The translations under genes were made by a program, and so were the position numbers. This document shows, piece by piece, positions 49,647 through 60,090 of a stretch of 64,000 bases of DNA. This DNA comes from Eucalyptus grandis. Lineage: Eukaryota; Streptophyta; Magnoliopsida; Myrtales; Myrtaceae. The notes beneath the pieces were generated by a model. It was given only the letters and a program-made list of their open reading frames with translations. It was not told where the DNA came from and did no database searches. The stretch spans positions 44,725,263 to 44,789,262 of the forward strand of contig NC_052622.1 in NCBI RefSeq assembly GCF_016545825.1, written 5' to 3'. The stretch's first letter is position 1, and each line of letters begins with the position of its first letter.

Positions 49647-50707
49647 TCATCCTACCGTGTGCCCTCCTCTGACGTTCTTCGATTCCACGGGCCTTTTCTC
49701 TCTCAACTTGTCCATAGCAACCTGCTTCTCGCGGCAGTCAGCCGTACAAAATGCCCTCAAGTGGCTGCAAGATATTGCAAACATTTCTCATCATTAGTTC
49801 GACTTACAATTTTGAAGTTCAAATCATGCTCCAAAATGTCGAATCTCATCTTGGACAGAGCAAACAAGTTCACCAGCGCGACCAGAGTGTAAACAAAGTA
49901 ATAGAAACCTAGGCAAAACATTAAAAAAATGGGCAATTCAGGACTAGGTAGGCAACCTGAATTGCCTCAAGGCAGAGGTTGTACCAACCCTGCCATTCGC
50001 AGTCTAACAAAGTCCAACAAAATCGGAAATTTCTGCAGCCAGTACAAGCACATCACTTGCTCTGTATTGCCCTTCCACTCCAGGACCCGCAATTCTCCCG
50101 AGATGGACCTGGGAAAGAGCTAATGCATCTATATGGAACAGCCGATCGAACGAGAGATGCCGGTCCTGCACTTATTAAGTATTTGTTTATCTGCATCGGC
50201 TAACATCACGTCCTCCCGCCTTTTTATCACAGCCATAAAGCAACAACCTTGCAACTGGAGAAAATCGTCCGTAGACGACAGTGTACTACTTTCTCGGGAT
50301 CATCTCCCATTCGGATTCCGTAAAACTAAGCAGCGCAAAAAGCCGAAACAGAACAAGATTCAGTAGAAACGCGGACATCCGTCCTCGCGGCGGAGGACAA
50401 CGAGGGACGTACCCGTACATGAAGACCTCGTCGCTCTCCCTGATCGTCTTCTGGCAGTAGCAGCACCTCTCGAGGAAGTTCCCGATCCGCTCCTGGCCCG
50501 AGTCCTCCGCCCCGGGGGACGACAGCGTCAGGATCCCCGGCGGCGGCGGCGGCGGCGCGGAGGGGGAGGCGAGGGCGGTGCGGAGGTGCCGGCGGAGCTC
50601 GGGGAGTCGGGGACGGGGGAGGAGGGCCGGTTGGCGACGCCGGCGACGCCGGAGCCGGAGCCGGAGCCGGAGGAGCGGGCGGCGTTGCGGGAGCGCTTCA
50701 CGGACAT
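49647..50707 (-). pseudogene. FCS-like zinc-finger (FLZ/DUF581) gene with disrupted reading frame
   Basis: Two exons, 50413-50707 and 49764 down to a TGA at 49647-49649, with good splice sites. The FLZ domain is clear: FLERCCYCQKTIRESDEVFM in exon 1, joined across the intron to GHLRAFCTADCREKQVAMDK in exon 2, giving the CxxC and FCxxxC zinc ligands. FLZ proteins are plant-specific adaptors known to bind SnRK1 kinase. The start (MSVKRSRNAARSS) follows a TATA box and leader at normal spacing, but its frame meets TGA at 50528-50530 before the finger. The finger lies in another frame, and one missing base in the C/G-rich tract around 50540-50575 would account for it. Exon 1 is 295 nt, where 296 would fit the junction. 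The tail after DKLREK may hold a second shift. Either a sequencing/assembly error or a real null allele. Confidence 0.8.
49932..49966. repeat. Perfect 11-bp inverted repeat (hairpin) in the FLZ intron
   Basis: GGCAATTCAGG (49932-49942) pairs exactly with CCTGAATTGCC (49956-49966) around a 13-base loop. It lies in the intron between the two FLZ exons. No function is known. Confidence 0.7.
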
Positions 50708-50933
50708 GGCCGATCGGTCGCCGGACGGGGAGAGAGCCTAGGGTTTGACAGCGAGCCAGAGAGATAGATAGATAGAGAGAGAGAGAGAGATGGCGAGTGG
50801 GTTTAGGTGGACGGCGAGTGGGGGGGTTTTTGGTGATTTGAAATGAAGGGCGTATGAGAGTCGTACGGCAAGAACAGAGAACAGTAGAGATAGAGAGAGA
50901 GAGAGAGAGGGAAACAGTGAGTGAGGGAGCGAG
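50708..50933 (-). promoter_or_regulatory. 5' leader of the FLZ gene with GA/CT tracts
   Basis: Between the TATA box and the start codon the minus strand is pyrimidine-rich, with CT tracts at about 50777-50790 and 50890-50908 and TCTA repeats at 50761-50776. No ATG upstream of the proposed start is apparent in this leader. Confidence 0.55.
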
Positions 50934-50942
50934 TATATATAG
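50934..50942 (-). promoter_or_regulatory. TATA box of the FLZ gene
   Basis: Minus-strand CTATATATAC, about 230 bp upstream of the start codon. The expected transcription start is about 30 bp downstream, near 50905, at the edge of the CT-rich leader. Confidence 0.65.
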
Positions 50943-53129
50943 GCTACGGTGGTCCCCGCGGAAGCTTCCTCTTCTCGTTTTCAAGTTTTGTTTTGGCAGC
51001 ATCCCCGCACCACCGCCCTCCGGCCGCACGCCTTTTTGACCTCCGTCGTCCTGCCTTCCTCGAAAAGTAAAGACGAACAAAGAAGACGGAAAAGGATTCT
51101 CAACACATTCTTGACCCTCCGGAAACTGCTCTCCCCCCTTTTTGACCTTCCCCGTCGCCCGAGGACGGTGACTGAACGGAAGCTCGCCGGGGCAGCCGGA
51201 TCGAGAGGCTTCGTCCGCGAGCAGATTGCGGACGTGAGGATTCGACGACGATTCTGGGAGGAGGTCGTCTCCGGGGATTGATGCGGGGCTTCTGTCGCCC
51301 ACGCCGCCGTGATTATCGTAACCTGCGAGCTTCGGGCCTCTGATTCGCGGCTTCTGCCTCGGGAATATCGTGGTCAAAAAAGGAACCAGCGGTCGAATCG
51401 GTTCTCCCTCCTCCACTATCCTTCTTCGAATAGCGTCAGTCCTATCTTCATGATTTTCGCGCCGTATGCTGATGCTTTTTAGGGGATAAATCCTTCGATC
51501 GGGGAATTTCGGGGAAAACCCGCCCCGTGACCGTGAAAACTTGCTTTGATTTGGATTTTGATTCTTCGGCTTCCTGAATTATTTCGCACGACGTTTCCGA
51601 ATCTCGGTGCTCATTTTGATTGATTCCTGCGTTTGATTTTGTCTTTGAGTGTAAACCGAAAATCAATAGTATACAGCCTTCTTGTTCATGGGACATTTTC
51701 AAGTTCTAGGTTTTATTTCACGGATGATTTGGATGATACTTTTAAAAAAATTGCTTGTATCATTAAAAAAAAAAAACGAATAAAAAAATAATATTTTTAT
51801 TATCTATAAAGATGTTTAAATATTTATTGTTGTCGATAATGAAAATATTTTCGATTAATTAACAATTTCAAGAAATAGAAGAGATTATTTTTAGAAAAAT
51901 AGTTTTCAAATTATTCATGTTTTTGTGAAACAAACAAACTCCATATACAAAAATAGAAAGGAGTTTCTATGAACAAATTTTTTGGCTGAGGACCTCAGCA
52001 GTTATACGGAAAACAATTTCATTAACTGAAAAAGTTTCATTGGATTTAATTTTACAAAACTTCACAAAAAGCACATGCTAATTTATCCTAGTGGACTTAA
52101 AATGGGACCTTTGTAGGCCAATTTTTTTTTTAGGGTCATAAACGTTTGTAGGCAATTGCAAGACTAAGTTTTGCACCTGTTCTAATTCAACCCTTCGAAC
52201 TGCTAATAGCCGTGCTAATTGGATCGATGTCCACCGTGCGATGAAGGAGAAGTGTTCTGCTACTTTAGATTCATTATCACCAACTCAAGCGCCTAAAGAT
52301 CCACCGGGATCCAGCTGCAACAGTGGTGAAGGATAAATGCCATTTCAGGTCAGAAGAAAAAGAAAGGAGAGAATTACAAGAATTCGAGGTAAACAGAATT
52401 GGATTGTAAGGATGAACACAGCGATAGAAATGAAACCATGATTAAGAAAAGAAGATTAAAAATCTAGATCATCTTCCAACAATGCGAAACTAATATGGAG
52501 ATAACGTCACATTCTTAACATTTAGCCCCAGCTGATGAAACAGCCATCGAGTGTCAAAAATATGAAATGAATAAACAGAGAGACAGAGACTTGATCCAGA
52601 TATATGCTCAGAGCCATGGCTAGGCATAACAACCACCCTGGCATGCTATTTACCCGTGCATTTGAAGGGCTAGAACTAATATATGTTGGCGATTATGCAT
52701 CATATGGGTGGATTTAGACTTTAATCAACAGTGAGGGCAACTCCATCCAAGATTTTGTTGTGGTAGAGTGCCTGATCTACTAAGGGTGGGTAACATGGTA
52801 ATGGAAATTTCAGATGAATGAACAAATGAATTACTACAGAATGAAGCTGTAGGTCAGGAATGAAGGCACATTTGGATCAGCCTATTAGGAAGAATACTGA
52901 ATTGAGTACGAAAGTAAAGGTGTTGTTACAAGAGCACTGACATTGAGGTGCAAATAATCTGTCTGGCCAATACATTTTATTGCATCTAAAGCCAACACCA
53001 TGTAAAAGAGAGAGATCTATCTTCTACCCTGCAATCTTGGCATGCACCTGCCTACGAATAGGTGCCGCAATCCCTCCAAACACATCTCAGTCCATTGCCA
53101 ACCGTAGACCTGAACAAGAAACCGTTGTC
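50943..53129. other. Promoter region of the FLZ gene, then intergenic and L24 3' flank
   Basis: 50943-51440 is GC-rich, with a long minus-strand open frame that crosses the TATA box and leader and is not credible as coding. From 51720 the DNA is AT-rich without recognised features. The part nearest 53129 is likely L24 3' UTR. Confidence 0.5.
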
Positions 53130-54653
53130 TTAAAGCTCTGGCATCCCCTTTCCTGTTTTGGCATCATAAGTCCTCTCCAACACATGTTCCATTGGAGTAT
53201 CTTTTGGCCCAGCTGAAAAAAGAAGCATATATTACTGATTTGGCTAAGAAGAAGCATCAAGAACACCGAGTTCAACAGCAAGTCATTGAAGAATTAAAGG
53301 GTCCTACAACAATTACAATTTTACTAGATTATTGACTTCATAACTGAGTCTCTCATTGATGCATGTGGTCCAGGCTCACCCACAAACACTTCCATGCACA
53401 AGAACAGACAAATATGCATATTCACAGTACATGTTCCAAAAATAGACATCAATAATATATAGCATCTCAGTTATAGCTCTAGGTAGCTACCAACGGTTGG
53501 TCTTGGTGTAGTCCGTATCTTCAAAATCTCTGGACGAGGAATTATGTTACCAGATGCACCTTGACCTCTTGCTACTCTCACTTTTGTGCCATCTTCAAGA
53601 TATTTAATTCCAACCTTACATGGACTCCTGTAAAAGTAAACAGCAATAAAGAGCATATTCAATAAACAAAGACAAACTACCAGAAAACAGTGCAAACCCA
53701 GAGAGTATATATACCCTGTGATTGGGTCAAGAACTTGAACATTTGACACATGAAGAGGGGCTTCCACAGTGAATATCCCCCCTTCATGACCTTGGCCTTG
53801 CTTAATATGTTTTTTGACCTGCTCAAGATTTGGTAATTCTTGGTCAAATAAAGAATGGATATGGATATAATAGTGCAGCTATTGATATTAGGTTTGGTTT
53901 TACAAGACAAACGCTACATGTTGCATTGACTTGCACGACTCATAACACCAGTACGTGTTATGCACCTCGTGATGCTAACATATATGAGGATGGTAAAGCC
54001 ATACATTATCATGCCAGACCACAGTGACAATCCATATCACATACTTTGCTTCCAATGCCTTCCATGTTTTCTCAAATGACAACCACAACGCATCTGTAGG
54101 TATTCATATTCCTCTTAAATATGAAAAGATAACTTGGATAAGCAGGGGAAGAGGATATATCCACAAAGGCCCGTGTAGGAACGACACTTCCATTAGACCT
54201 GTAGCTTTTGCAAACAGTAGCATTTTCTTACTAAATGCCGGGAGACACTAAACAAAGGTAACGACATAGTGCCCAATTGCGGCTTGCCACAATAGAAGAA
54301 GCTAAATCTATCACATATCCACTGTCCACAGATAAGTTCAAAACATAAGAGTTGGGAAGAAGATGGCACATATGAAAAGGCAGAATAAGGTCCAATCGCT
54401 CTCACCAAGTTCTTTCCCTCGACAATCACACGATTTTGAGACCGGACGACACGCTTAACGACGCCCTTCTCACCCTTATCCTTCCCCCTAATAATCATTA
54501 CCTGCGAGCAGTCAGGATAAGGAAAACATGAGTAATTCCCACTTAAAAATTTTAACGGAAGAGTTAAACTTTAACTTTTTTATCGAAGCGCACATTATCT
54601 CCTCTAAGGATCTTCCAGTTGTGGATGAGCTTCTGAGCTGATTTCCAAACCAT
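53130..54653 (-). CDS. Mitochondrial-type large-subunit ribosomal protein L24 (KOW domain), 159 aa
   Basis: Five exons: 54594-54653, 54406-54501, 53715-53818, 53491-53627 and 53130-53212; phases close to 159 codons plus stop, the length expected for the plant L24-1 mitochondrial family. The KOW motif follows residue 20 (VMIIRGKDKGEKGVVKRV), then ENL24-type sequence VEGKNLVKKHIKQ, then HVSNVQVLDPITG, CKVGIKYLEDGTKVRV and a C-terminal IIPRPEILKIRTTPRPT. Bacterial-type L24 binds rRNA early in 50S assembly; this plant form serves the mitochondrial ribosome according to the family. The short N terminus (MVWKSAQKLIHNWKI) is Lys/Trp-containing and may act in targeting; there is no long presequence. 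The first exon begins after a leader that probably holds an intron of about 1.4 kb. Confidence 0.94.
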
Positions 54654-56280
54654 TAAGGGCGAAAGAAAGTTCACGAGACAGTTCAGTTGCCAAGAAGCAA
54701 GTATCCCTGCCAGCCATCATCAAGTCACGTCACGGCGAGAAATAATAGGAAACATTACATTCCCAATGAGGATTACTCAAAGAATCAACCATTCACTCCA
54801 TAAAAATGCTGCAAAAGACTAGAAGATCGAGAAGACTTGGGTGTAATATGTCTTGCACTCGCTGCACTTCTATTTGACTTAAACTTCTAGCAGGTCAAGC
54901 ATTGCATTGTCTCAAAAGACATTGAGTCATTACCACCAATCCAAAAAGAGTCTACTAAACCTGTTCAGATGTAGTCTACTTTGCGCACTCTCCTCGCATC
55001 AAAAAGCCCAAATTAGAATCATCTCCTAAATATCTTCCTAGAGTGTACAAAAACAATGAGGCATTTCTTTACTAGCACCAACAAACAAATTAAAAAAATG
55101 AGGAATTTAACTCAAAAACCACACAACTCACCAAGTAATAGACTAAGAGACCGCCGACTCAGGAGGCAAAAGTTACAGCCTTTGATACAGGAATGGAGTT
55201 ATCGGACCGGGCGACGTAATGTGGGACTAATCTCCTCAAACATTCAATGGCTAGGTTTCCGCAATCTATAATTCATCACCATTAGGGGCAAATTGTTTTT
55301 ACACACTCGAAATATATCCAATTGACATCGCGAATTCCCAAATCTCTAACCAGATGTGTAGACTCCAGGAGGAGGAAAACCGCTGAAGCTACGCTCGCAA
55401 GCAAGAGAGAGGAGAGAGAGTAACCTCGTAGTGGTGAAGAACATGAAGCCGCAGGCAATACAGAGAGCGAGAGATCGACGACACAGCGGAGAGAGCAATG
55501 AGCAATGAAGGGGAAGAAGACGAAGGAATAGGGGATCGAGAGTGAAGTCTCAGGGCATTGGAAGCAGTAAGTGCAGAAGTAGAACAGTGCTAATCCATGC
55601 GAAGACTAGCCGACAAATGACAAATCAAAGGCGAGGGGAATAAAGCTCATCCGATCAACAGATCCTCCACGCACTCGGATACCCGACAGATCCTAAACCA
55701 CAACTAACACACAAGACCGCATAATTCTATCAGGGCTTCTAATCCAAACACAAGGACACTCCACCACGACCAAAATTAAACTAGAGCACAAAAATCAAAC
55801 TTGCCCAGTTCCAAATTAGACATGAAGCGAGCCCGAGCTCACCAACCGCTGGCGCAATGTCGCCCGGCAGAGTCATTAAGCATACCAGGAGGTAAAACCA
55901 TGGTGGGTATCTCAGCTAAAGACGAAACGGCAATGGCTTATTAATCATCCCGCCGAAAACTCAAATCGTCGCAGCGAAAACGGCGAGTGCGCCGAGCGAG
56001 GGCCGGGGGGTTACTTCTCAAGCTCAAACATCACAATGCAACCGAATAGAAAACGCAAAAATAACGGAACCCCTATGACCTAATCGAACGCATATCCACC
56101 GGAGAAAGAGATAGAGAAAGAAGAGACAGAGAGATTTGAACCTGCGGAGAGATGCGAAGATTGAAGGCGAGCGATCGGTAAGGGAAGGGAAGTGAGGACG
56201 ACTGAGCAAAGCAGAAGACGGTGCGGTTGAGCGAAGAAGAGGCAGGGGCAGTCGTAAAACCAGGTAGCACGTAGGGTTTT
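54654..56280 (-). promoter_or_regulatory. Leader, probable leader intron and promoter of the L24 gene
   Basis: No coding sequence. The likely first, untranslated exon lies at about 56150-56270 and ends with a CTCCGCAG-GTTCAA donor on the minus strand. An alternative leader exon near 55440 is possible. The DNA is GC-richer around 55380-56250, consistent with a promoter-proximal region. Confidence 0.4.
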
Positions 56281-57182
56281 AGTTTTTTTTTTTTTTTTGG
56301 GGTCGGGAGGGTTTTTATCATTTAAAAGGGGGCAGAATTGACATTTTGATAAGATTTTGAGGGCGAGAAAGGCAACTGGCCATATTTTATTATTTGATGG
56401 AAGTAGCATTCTGAAAAGCTCGGTAAAAGGATAAAAACACTTGCCACACATTTTGAATTTTATCTAAAGGGATTTAGATGCTTAAAATCTCTTTGAAAAA
56501 CGTGAATTAAATGTAGTCTAAATGGTGTTGTGTTGTGCATCAAAATGGGCTTTGAATTTGGGTCTGGGTTGGGTCGAGTTAGGTTTCGAATGACCCATTT
56601 CATTTATTTTACTGAAAAGACATGATGAATTATTTCATTTTTTTTTTTGAGTATCGAAAGTTCCGCTTGATATTCAAATTTCTACATAACAAAGAGAATA
56701 AATTTATAGCAATTAGACCAATATATATAGAAGAGATTTAATCCTTTGCCTGTCCGTTGATCTTTTTGCTGGATTAATTGCCTAATGATGTTTTTGAGCT
56801 TTCAAATAAGGGGGGCTATTGAAAAGATTAAATAATTATTGGGACCCTTTTAAATTAATTGACTAATTTATCCCCTTAACATAGCGATTTATTGCGACTC
56901 ATACAAAATTATGAATCTGCATATCCTTCTCATTTCAGCCAAAAAGATTTAAAAAAAAAAAAATCGATTTAAATCCACCTTGCTAAAAACAAAAAAAATT
57001 GATTTACATGTTAAGATGCGTGGAAAATAAAAGAAACTTGTTTCCTATTATAGCGTCCTTGACAACCATTTCCACCTCCAGTGGTTGCCATCAGAGGAGT
57101 GCAACAAAGTTTAACATCAACCACAGAACAGACCCACAATTTTAGCACCGGAAAAACCCTAAAAATAAGCTCCTCAATCATG
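56281..57182. other. Intergenic between the divergent L24 and Ole e 6-like genes
   Basis: Starts with a T-run (56283-56298), then AT-rich DNA with A-runs near 56950-57000. No gene seen. Confidence 0.5.
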
Positions 57183-57189
57183 TATAAAT
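57183..57189 (+). promoter_or_regulatory. TATA box of the Ole e 6-like gene
   Basis: TATAAAT, about 95 bp upstream of the start codon, so transcription should begin near 57215 with a leader of roughly 60 bases. Confidence 0.65.
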
Positions 57190-57276
57190 CGCCCCTGTTC
57201 CGGGTCTCCTCACCGTCCCAAGTCTCCAAGAAACACCTCAAAAAGCAAGCACATTAATCATCTATTCTACAACAAA

Positions 57277-57700
57277 ATGGCCAACAAGCTTGTCGCGGTG
57301 TTTCTCATGTGCATCGTCCTCGCCGGAGCGATGTACGTGCGCGAGGCCGAGGCCACCAAGGAGTCTTTCAAGTCGTGCTTCACCGGCTGCCACGACGGGT
57401 GCAAGGCCGAGGGCCATGGCTTCAGCTTCTGCGAGGTGAAGTGCGACACCGACTGCACTGACAAGGAAATCGCAGGTAAGAAGATTAGGAAAAAAAGAAG
57501 AAAAAAAACGAAATTTTATCGAGCGATGGAGATGCCATTATTAGAAGATGTTTACAAGATTATCATATAAAATTTCCGTTTTTTTTTTTAGCCCTTATCG
57601 CATTTGATTTATTGCCACTAAGATTTCAATATTCATATTTATGCTGTGTTTTTTTTTTTTTGGTTTTTTTTTTGGTGCAGAGACACTAAATTTGCATTAA
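57277..57700 (+). CDS. Small secreted cysteine-rich protein, Ole e 6-like, 72 aa
   Basis: Two exons, 57277-57475 and 57681-57700, joined within a Glu codon; the second exon adds only ETLNLH before the stop. Residues 1-26 form a signal peptide ending AEA. The mature part has two C-x3-C-x3-C clusters, CFTGCHDGC and CEVKCDTDC, separated by a Gly/Phe-containing loop, then Lys/Glu. This matches the olive pollen protein Ole e 6 family, small disulfide-bonded secreted proteins of unclear role, often expressed in pollen or other reproductive tissue. If the intron is retained, translation would instead continue into a Lys/Arg-rich tail giving 97 residues. The short last exon is unusual but the acceptor (TTTGGTGCAG) is strong. 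Family assignment rests on cysteine spacing and flanking residues. Confidence 0.85.
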
Positions 57701-59163
57701 GCGGTCATGACTGGTGCAAAGTCCTTCAAGGGGAAGAAGAGGGGAGATCAGTGATGTAATAAATCAGTGGAATTGATTTTCATTCTTCTGATTCCATCAC
57801 CATTATTATACTCTTGAAGAACTTTTAATAAAAAGCTTATGTTGAAAGCTTAATTCCTTTTCATTTCGTTTATCTAGTTATCGATCCAGGCAATGATCAT
57901 ATCGATCCGGGCAATAATCATATAAAGTTATAAACTCGCTAATTTTAACGGGCGTCATGGTGCCGCGTGCCGTTATCGTATGCAGAAGTCGCTAGAGATT
58001 GTTTTACTTTATTGTGCCCTCCGTCATCTTAGGCGGGATCCAGAAAATTCGCCAATTATTCAGGAGGAAAGCAGAGAATTTCCAACAGCCTATGGATTAG
58101 ATGATAAGTTTTTTCAACTCAATGTTCAAAAGTCAAATTGAAGGACAAGAAATTCCAAAACCATTCCTAAACTGCTTGAAGATAGGCCAACGCGTGAGTA
58201 AGTATAGAGCTAAACCGCTATAAGTGGAGATCTTTTTTTTATCAAATGACACAATCTTTGCTGGTCTTGCAATAAATTTGAGAGGAAATTGCACTAATAA
58301 TCTCTAAATTTTAGCCAAATATATAATAAAATTTTTAGATTTTTGATTCGTTTAATATAATTCAAAATATTTAATGTAGTCCTAATGTTTGATCAAACAA
58401 CAAATCCGGCGTTATTTGATGGCATGTTATATTTAACGCCGAGTTGGAATTTTGAAGTGATGGGTAAATACGATATAAGAATATGTGACCACGAATCCCA
58501 TTTTCTTATCCATCGAATTTTGTAGACGTTAGTTCTTTTTGGCCACCTACCATTAATAATTAACAACGGATTGAAGGGCATGTCAAAAAATTAGTTTGAT
58601 TGGCAATAACGAAAGGACGACATTAAATTTCTTAATATAGTCCATTGAATATTTAGTAGTAATATACCGATCATATTAAATAAATTAAAAGTTTATAGAT
58701 GACATTACATATTAAATAAATAAAAATTACTGTAATCATGATTACAAAGTGTTTAATCATTAATAAAACTCATTTCAGGGTTGGTGGATCTCTATTAGTA
58801 TTAGCCAAGTATAGACAGATGCCATTGACATTTAGACTAAAACAGCATAGGATTCAAGAAGCATCACTTGTCAGGTGGATTCGAATTGGTATTGGAGTTC
58901 AACTACTTATAACTAACTTCCTAATGGAACACAATATTAAGCGGCTAAATAATAATTGTCCCAATTGCACTAACCCAAAGAAAATTAAAAAAAAAATCTG
59001 ACCTTGAAATGTAATTTGTACGGTCTAGTTGCTTCCTTCGTTATCTAACTAACAAACTGATTTTTTATTTTTTTTTTATTTTTGGGAATATAATTGAACC
59101 TTGAATTTAGGAGTTTGGCCACCCAATAGCACCAATTCATGGTCCCTTCTGTCTGTCCTCACC
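57701..59163. other. 3' flank and AT-rich intergenic DNA
   Basis: Possible polyadenylation signal AATAAA at 57828-57833. A short direct repeat, ATCGATCC(A/G)GGCAAT(G/A)ATCAT, occurs twice at 57881-57922. No gene seen; A- and T-runs near 58985 and 59060. Confidence 0.5.
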
Positions 59164-59170
59164 TATAAAT
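59164..59170 (+). promoter_or_regulatory. TATA box of the first LTPG gene
   Basis: TATAAAT, about 120 bp upstream of the start codon, at a typical distance for a leader of about 90 bases. Confidence 0.65.
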
Positions 59171-59286
59171 TGTGCACAAATCCTCCATTGCTTTGCACTC
59201 AGACATACAAATCAGTCCTTGCAACTTCAAAGTCTTTTGAGCCGATCATCATCAGATCCAAATCATAATCCAACAACACTAGTGAC

Positions 59287-60090
59287 ATGGCATCCAGAGG
59301 GATCATGATGGGCCTGGTCCTCGTGCTCGCCGCCGCGATGTGGCCCCGGTCCGCAGCCCAGTCAGGGTGCACCACCACCCTCACGAGCCTCGCGCCGTGC
59401 CTCAACTTCATCACCGGGAATTCGTCCACCCCCTCGTCCTCGTGCTGCTCCCAGCTCGCCAGCGTCGTCCAGGCGTCCCCCCGGTGCCTCTGCTCGGTCA
59501 TGAACGGCGCCGCCCCGGTGTTTGGCATCACCATCAACCAGACCCTCGCCATGGCGCTCCCCAACGCTTGCAATGTGAAGACCCCACCGATCAGCCAGTG
59601 CAATGGTAAGTGTTTTCCTCTAGGCCTAAAGCCGATAGCCATGTCCCCTTGTGCATTTTGCTTAATTTCTCACATTTTTTTTTTTTTTCATTTGGAAAGC
59701 GGTCGCTAATGCGCCGACAGCGGCCGGCGTGGGTGCACCAGAGGAGCCTCCTGTGGCCTCGCCGGAGGGTTCTCCAGCAGAGTCTTCCAACGACACACCA
59801 AATGCTGCAGCACCAGCTGCCTCAACTACTCCTTCAGGTATATTCAAAGGACATCATAACTAGAATCATTCATGAATCTAAATATTTTCTAAAGATGCCT
59901 CAACGATTGGAGTATAAGATGATCAATTTGCACAATTTTTTTTTTTGATGGTGCGGGGACTACAGGAACAGGAGGGTCTAAAGCCGTGCCGTCGACGAAC
60001 GGGAACACATCTGATGGAAGCATTGCAAAAGCTCAACTTCATCTCGCCGCATTGGTCTTCCTCGTGGCTTCGATCTTCAAGAGATTCTGA
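59287..60090 (+). CDS. GPI-anchored non-specific lipid-transfer protein (LTPG / xylogen-like), 193 aa
   Basis: Three exons, 59287-59605, 59700-59837 and 59966-60090, all introns in phase 1. A signal peptide (residues 1-25, ending SAAQ) precedes an eight-cysteine LTP domain with spacing C-x9-C-x14-CC-x12-CxC-x25-C-x9-C. Typical words are PCLNFITGNSS, SPRCLC and NQTLAMALPNAC. A Pro/Ala/Ser-rich linker follows, likely O-glycosylated, then a small-residue region and a hydrophobic tail (LAALVFLVASIF) that should be replaced by a GPI anchor. Such proteins bind lipids at the outer face of the plasma membrane; relatives act in cuticle lipid export or, as xylogens, in vascular differentiation. N-glycosylation sites NSS and NQT are present. 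It is the upstream member of a tandem pair. Confidence 0.93.

Noticed and set aside
50286..51416. 376-residue minus-strand open frame over the FLZ gene and promoter
   Set aside because: It runs through the TATA box, CT leader and GC-rich promoter, and only its C-terminal part (the FLZ finger) is real; the length comes from low stop density in GC-rich DNA.
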